Part shown: in pieces, positions 7,781 to 11,497 of the stretch | Position numbering within the stretch: the stretch's first letter is position 1 | Layout of the letters: each line of letters starts with the position of its first letter | DNA from: Nocardioides sp. | GTDB lineage: Bacteria > Actinomycetota > Actinomycetes > Propionibacteriales > Nocardioidaceae | Direction of reading: 5' to 3' | NCBI GenBank assembly: GCA_031177735.1 | Contig: JAPSKJ010000061.1 | Span: forward strand, 1-11,497 | Length of the DNA stretch: 11,497 nucleotides | Notes under the pieces: generated by a model | Database searches by the model: none | The model's input: the letters and a program-made list of their open reading frames with translations, nothing else | Told to the model about the DNA's origin: nothing | Position numbers and translations under genes: made by a program

Positions 7781-8656
7781 TCATCGTGCCAGTCGCGCGG
7801 TGGTGTAGCGCGCACGGCCCGCCAGGTCGGGATGGTCGCGCACGTCGCTCCAGCGGCCGGTCGCGGTGAAGACCGCCGGAGCTCCGCCGGCACGACCCGC
7901 GGGCCCCTGCTCGTCGGCGTGCTCGGTGCCCACTACTCCCCCGCTGCGCAGCAGCAGGGCCGCCCGCCCCTCGAGCACGCGGATGGCGTCGAGGCCGTCC
8001 TCCCCCGAGTAGAGGGCCAGGTCCGGGTCGTGGTCGCGGGCCTCGACGGCCACCGACTCCCACGCGTCGAGCGGGATGTAGGGCGGGTTGCACACCACGA
8101 CGTCGACGGTGCCGGCGAGGTCGTCGAACGCGGTGGCCAGGTCACCCTGGCGCAGGTCGACGCCGGTGCCCGCCAGGTTGCGGGCCGCCCAGGCGAGCGC
8201 ATCCTCGGAGAGCTCGCACGCGTGCACCCGCGCGCCGGGCACCTCGTCGGCGATGCTGCGCGCGATGGCGCCGGAGCCGGTGCACAGGTCGACCACGACA
8301 GGAGTGCGGCCGTCGGCCGCCGCGGCGTGCGCCTGCTCGATGGCCCACCCGGCCAGCAGCTCGGTCTCGGGACGGGGCACGAACACCCCCGGCCCCACGG
8401 CGAGGGTCACGTGGCGGAAGTGGGCGACCCCGGTGAGGTGCTGCAGCGGCTCGCGCGCGGCTCGGCGGGCGACCAGCGCGAGGTAGTCGTCCGCCTGGGC
8501 GTCGCTGATGTGGTCGACGAGCACCAGAGCGCCCCGGGTGACGCCGAGGACGTGCGCGAGCAGCTCGCTGGCGTCGTACTCGGGGCTGGGGACGGCGGCC
8601 TCGCGCAGGGTGAGGGTGGCGGTCGACAGCAGGCCGCGCCGGGTCAGCTCGCTCAC
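7781..8656 (-). CDS. prmC: Release factor glutamine N5-methyltransferase
   Basis: PrmC methylates the glutamine of the GGQ motif in class I release factors, using S-adenosylmethionine, which raises their peptide-release activity. The 291-residue protein has a helical N-terminal substrate-recognition domain (about 1-85), the family motif VFVPRPETE (91-99), the SAM-binding loop VVDLCTGSGAIA (121-132), and the catalytic NPPYIP (190-195) that holds the target glutamine. The C-terminal part (DLAGRARY, 277-284) also fits. The start is GTG 8656, overlapping the prfA stop by four nucleotides (GTGA), so the enzyme is probably coupled to its own substrate RF1. I see no separate Shine-Dalgarno of note. 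The older name hemK is still used in mycobacterial annotation. Confidence 0.97.
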   Translation of the reverse strand: MSELTRRGLLSTATLTLREAAVPSPEYDASELLAHVLGVTRGALVLVDHISDAQADDYLALVARRAAREPLQHLTGVAHFRHVTLAVGPGVFVPRPETELLAGWAIEQAHAAAADGRTPVVVDLCTGSGAIARSIADEVPGARVHACELSEDALAWAARNLAGTGVDLRQGDLATAFDDLAGTVDVVVCNPPYIPLDAWESVAVEARDHDPDLALYSGEDGLDAIRVLEGRAALLLRSGGVVGTEHADEQGPAGRAGGAPAVFTATGRWSDVRDHPDLAGRARYTTARLAR

Positions 8657-9726
8657 GACTCGAGGGCGGCCAGGCGCGCCGCGAGGTCGGCGTCGACGCA
8701 GCTGGTGACGACCGGCGCGAGGTCGCCGTCGAGCACCTGGTCGAGGTTGTAGGCCTTGTAGCCGGTGCGGTGGTCGGAGATCCGGTTCTCCGGGAAGTTG
8801 TAGGTGCGGATCCGCTCGGAGCGGTCGACGGTGCGGACCTGCAGCCGGCGCGCGTCGCTGGCCTCCGCGGCGGCGGCCTCCTGAGCGGCCACGAGCAGGC
8901 GGGCGCGCAGGATCCGCAGCGCCTGCTCCTTGTTCTGCAGCTGGCTCTTCTCGTTCTGGCAGCTCACCACGATGCCGGTGGGCAGGTGGGTGATCCGCAC
9001 GGCCGAGTCGGTGGTGTTCACGCTCTGGCCGCCGGGGCCGGAGCTGCGGAAGACGTCGATGCGCAGGTCGTTCTCGTCGATGCTCACATCGACCTGCTCG
9101 GCCTCGGGCAGCACGAGCACGCCGGCGGCGCTGGTGTGCACCCGCCCCTGCGACTCGGTCACGGGCACGCGCTGCACGCGGTGCACGCCACCCTCGAACT
9201 TCATCAGGGCGTACGGCGCCTGACCGGGCTCCGGCGTGCCCTTGGCCTTGAGCGCGACGGTGACGGACTTGTAGCCGCCGAGATCGGACTCGGTCGCGTC
9301 GAGGACCTCGACCTTCCAGCCGAGCCGCTCGGCGTAGCGGGTGTACATCCGCAGCAGGTCGCCGGCGAAGAGCGCCGACTCCTCACCGCCCTCCCCCGAC
9401 TTGATCTCGAGGATGGCGTCCTTGCTGTCGGCCGGGTCGCGCGGGACGAGCAGCCGGCGAAGCCGCTCCTCGGCCTCGGCGCGCCGCTCGGTGAGAGCCT
9501 GGGCCTCCTCGGCGAACGCGGAGTCCTCTCCAGCGAGCTCGCGCGCGGCCTCCACGTCGTCGCTGAGCCGGCTCCAGTCGCGCCACGCGCCGATGATCGC
9601 GCTCAGCTCGGCGTAGCGCTGGTTGAGCTGCTTGGCCAGCCGCGCGTCGGCGTGGGTCTCCGGCGCGGAGAGCCGCGTCTCCAGCTCCGCGTGCTCCTCG
9701 ACGAGGCCCTCGACCGCTTCGAACAT
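8653..9726 (-). CDS. prfA: Peptide chain release factor 1 (RF1)
   Basis: RF1 recognises UAA and UAG in the ribosomal A site and triggers hydrolysis of peptidyl-tRNA. The 357-residue protein has the usual length. The stop-codon tripeptide is PVT (188-190), the PxT form of RF1 rather than the SPF of RF2, and the catalytic GGQ is at 232-234 within SSGPGGQSVNT. The start at ATG 9726 is supported by GGAGGAAA five nucleotides or so upstream. A large palindromic element ends only about eight nucleotides before that Shine-Dalgarno, so structure there could affect translation. The 3' end overlaps prmC, which modifies this protein. Confidence 0.99.
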   Translation of the reverse strand: MFEAVEGLVEEHAELETRLSAPETHADARLAKQLNQRYAELSAIIGAWRDWSRLSDDVEAARELAGEDSAFAEEAQALTERRAEAEERLRRLLVPRDPADSKDAILEIKSGEGGEESALFAGDLLRMYTRYAERLGWKVEVLDATESDLGGYKSVTVALKAKGTPEPGQAPYALMKFEGGVHRVQRVPVTESQGRVHTSAAGVLVLPEAEQVDVSIDENDLRIDVFRSSGPGGQSVNTTDSAVRITHLPTGIVVSCQNEKSQLQNKEQALRILRARLLVAAQEAAAAEASDARRLQVRTVDRSERIRTYNFPENRISDHRTGYKAYNLDQVLDGDLAPVVTSCVDADLAARLAALES

Positions 9727-9744
9727 GGGTTTCCTCCGCTCGTC

Positions 9745-9832
9745 GGAATCCCCGGTTAACCGGGGATTCCTGAACTTCTCGGCCTTTGCAACACCCCGGA
9801 AGTGCGAGTTTCACCGGTTAACCGGGGATTCC
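9745..9832. repeat. 88-bp element with 19-bp perfect terminal inverted repeats
   Basis: The segment begins with GGAATCCCCGGTTAACCGG and ends with CCGGTTAACCGGGGATTCC, perfect inverted copies. At the 9745 end the arm is part of a 26-bp perfect palindrome (9745-9770) centred on GTTAAC; the other end keeps only the 12-bp core CCGGTTAACCGG. The 43-nt middle has no ORF. I see no clear target-site duplication at the edges. It sits between the rpmE hairpin and the prfA Shine-Dalgarno. It could be a miniature inverted-repeat or REP-like element, or a double operator for a dimeric regulator. Confidence 0.75.
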
Positions 9833-9847
9833 GCCGCCGGGAAATGC

Positions 9848-9887
9848 CGAGCGCCGACCGCCCCCGCAGGGGGACGGTCGGCGCTCG
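9848..9887 (-). terminator. Terminator-like hairpin after rpmE
   Basis: A perfect 13-bp stem (9848-9860 with 9875-9887) is followed by one bulged A and a further CCCCC/GGGGG stem closing on a 3-nt GCA loop. It begins eight nucleotides after the rpmE stop. On the minus strand it is followed by GGCATTTCCC, with only a short T run, which is common for actinobacterial terminators. It should separate the rpmE transcript from prfA. Confidence 0.75.
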
Positions 9888-9895
9888 TGCGTGAG

Positions 9896-10102
9896 CTACT
9901 TCTTGCCGTAGCGGGCCTCGAACCGGGCGACGCGGCCGCCGGTGTCGAGGATCTTCTGCTTGCCGGTGTAGAACGGGTGGCACTGCGAGCAGACGTCGGC
10001 CTTGATGGAGCCCTCGGTCTTGGTCGAGCGCGTGGTGAACGTCGCGCCGCAGGTGCAGGTGACCTGGGTCTCGACGTAAGTCGGGTGGATGTCAGCCTTC
10101 AT
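9896..10102 (-). CDS. rpmE: 50S ribosomal protein L31, zinc-binding type
   Basis: L31 bridges the ribosomal subunits near the central protuberance. The 68-residue protein carries all four zinc ligands (C16, C18, C38, C41), so it is the C+ form rather than the zinc-free paralogue that many actinobacteria use under zinc limitation. It starts at ATG 10102 with GAGAGGA about five nucleotides upstream. Upstream lies a good match to a sigmaR/SigH promoter; in Streptomyces coelicolor rpmE was reported as part of the sigmaR thiol-stress regulon, so this placement has precedent. A strong hairpin follows the stop. Rho is encoded 125 nt upstream, prfA 169 nt downstream. Confidence 0.99.
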   Translation of the reverse strand: MKADIHPTYVETQVTCTCGATFTTRSTKTEGSIKADVCSQCHPFYTGKQKILDTGGRVARFEARYGKK

Positions 10103-10183
10103 GGTGTCCTCTCATCGGGGGCGCCGGGTCGTCCGCGCGAGCTGCGCGCACGTGAACCGGAACCGAACGAACCAAGGGTAGTC

Positions 10184-10210
10184 AACGCCGGACCCGGGGT
10201 GCGAATTCCC
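10184..10210 (-). promoter_or_regulatory. SigmaR/SigH-type ECF promoter for rpmE
   Basis: On the minus strand GGGAAT (10205-10210) is followed by exactly 18 nt and then GTTGA (GTT at 10184-10186). This fits the sigmaR consensus GGGAAT-N18-GTT. Transcription would start near 10175, about 70 nt before the rpmE ATG. The -35 lies in the loop of the hairpin that follows rho, the -10 at its base. An RsrA-type anti-sigma system elsewhere in the genome would be expected if this reading is right. Confidence 0.72.
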
Positions 10211-10226
10211 GCTCCCCGGGTCGGCG
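10186..10226 (-). terminator. Hairpin directly after the rho stop
   Basis: GACCCGGGG (10191-10199) pairs with CCCCGGGTC (10214-10222), and after one bulged base CGCC pairs with GGCG, giving 13 base pairs around a 14-nt loop. The stem begins one nucleotide after the rho stop. The sequence beyond it (TTGACTACCCTTGG) has no long U-tract, so efficiency is uncertain. The loop carries the -35 of the candidate sigmaR promoter. Confidence 0.6.
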
Positions 10227-10227
10227 C

Positions 10228-11497
<1,270 letters not shown>

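Noticed and set aside
7705..7893. N-terminal extension of the Sua5-type protein back to 7893.
   Set aside because: It overlaps the prmC 3' end, has no family similarity and is Arg/Pro-rich. ATG 7704 is followed directly by a normal YrdC-fold N-terminus and has a G-rich ribosome binding site.
9805..9832. GGAAT near 9828-9832 (minus strand) as a second sigmaR promoter, for prfA.
   Set aside because: There is no GTT 18-20 nt downstream; the only nearby GTT is five nucleotides away inside the palindrome.

Overview
This is a GC-rich (roughly 70% by eye) chromosomal window from an actinobacterium. Every gene I can support lies on the minus strand, so the biological order runs from the high coordinates to the low ones: rho (5' end missing), rpmE, prfA, prmC, a Sua5/TsaC-type threonylcarbamoyl-AMP synthase, a WecA/Rfe-type polyprenyl-phosphate sugar-phosphate transferase, a four-helix AtpI-like protein, an AtpZ-like protein, atpB, atpE, atpF, atpH, atpA and atpG (3' end missing). 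This follows the Mycobacterium tuberculosis Rv1297-Rv1309 order closely. It differs in two ways: AtpH is a free delta subunit rather than the mycobacterial b-delta fusion, and there is an extra AtpZ-like gene. The protein sequences resemble those of Streptomyces/Nocardioides-type actinobacteria; a nocardioid is my best guess, not a proof.

Layout. (1) 10.2-11.5 kb: the transcription terminator Rho, with an arginine-rich N-terminal segment cut by the window edge. Its stop is followed by a strong hairpin that also contains a sigmaR/SigH-type promoter aimed at rpmE. (2) 9.7-10.2 kb: zinc-type ribosomal protein L31, a perfect-stem terminator-like hairpin, and an 88-bp element with 19-bp perfect terminal inverted repeats just upstream of the prfA Shine-Dalgarno. 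(3) 5.8-9.7 kb: release factor RF1, its glutamine methyltransferase PrmC (4-nt overlap), the tRNA t6A-pathway enzyme and the cell-envelope WecA-like transferase (1-nt overlap). (4) 5.66-5.82 kb: a 156-bp gene-free spacer with a CRP/GlxR-like palindrome and candidate -10/-35 elements, probably the promoter region of the ATP synthase operon. (5) 1-5.66 kb: the ATP synthase operon, from the two assembly/accessory membrane proteins through Fo (a, c, b) to F1 (delta, alpha, gamma). The beta and epsilon genes are expected beyond coordinate 1.

The genes serve translation termination and fidelity, transcription termination, envelope glycan priming and oxidative phosphorylation. I found no CRISPR array, tRNA, rRNA, transposase, toxin-antitoxin or phage gene, and no undescribed multi-gene system. 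The points worth a second look are small: the regulatory sites, the inverted-repeat element upstream of prfA, an 18-codon ORF fitted exactly between atpZ and atpB, and a clear internal duplication in the delta subunit.
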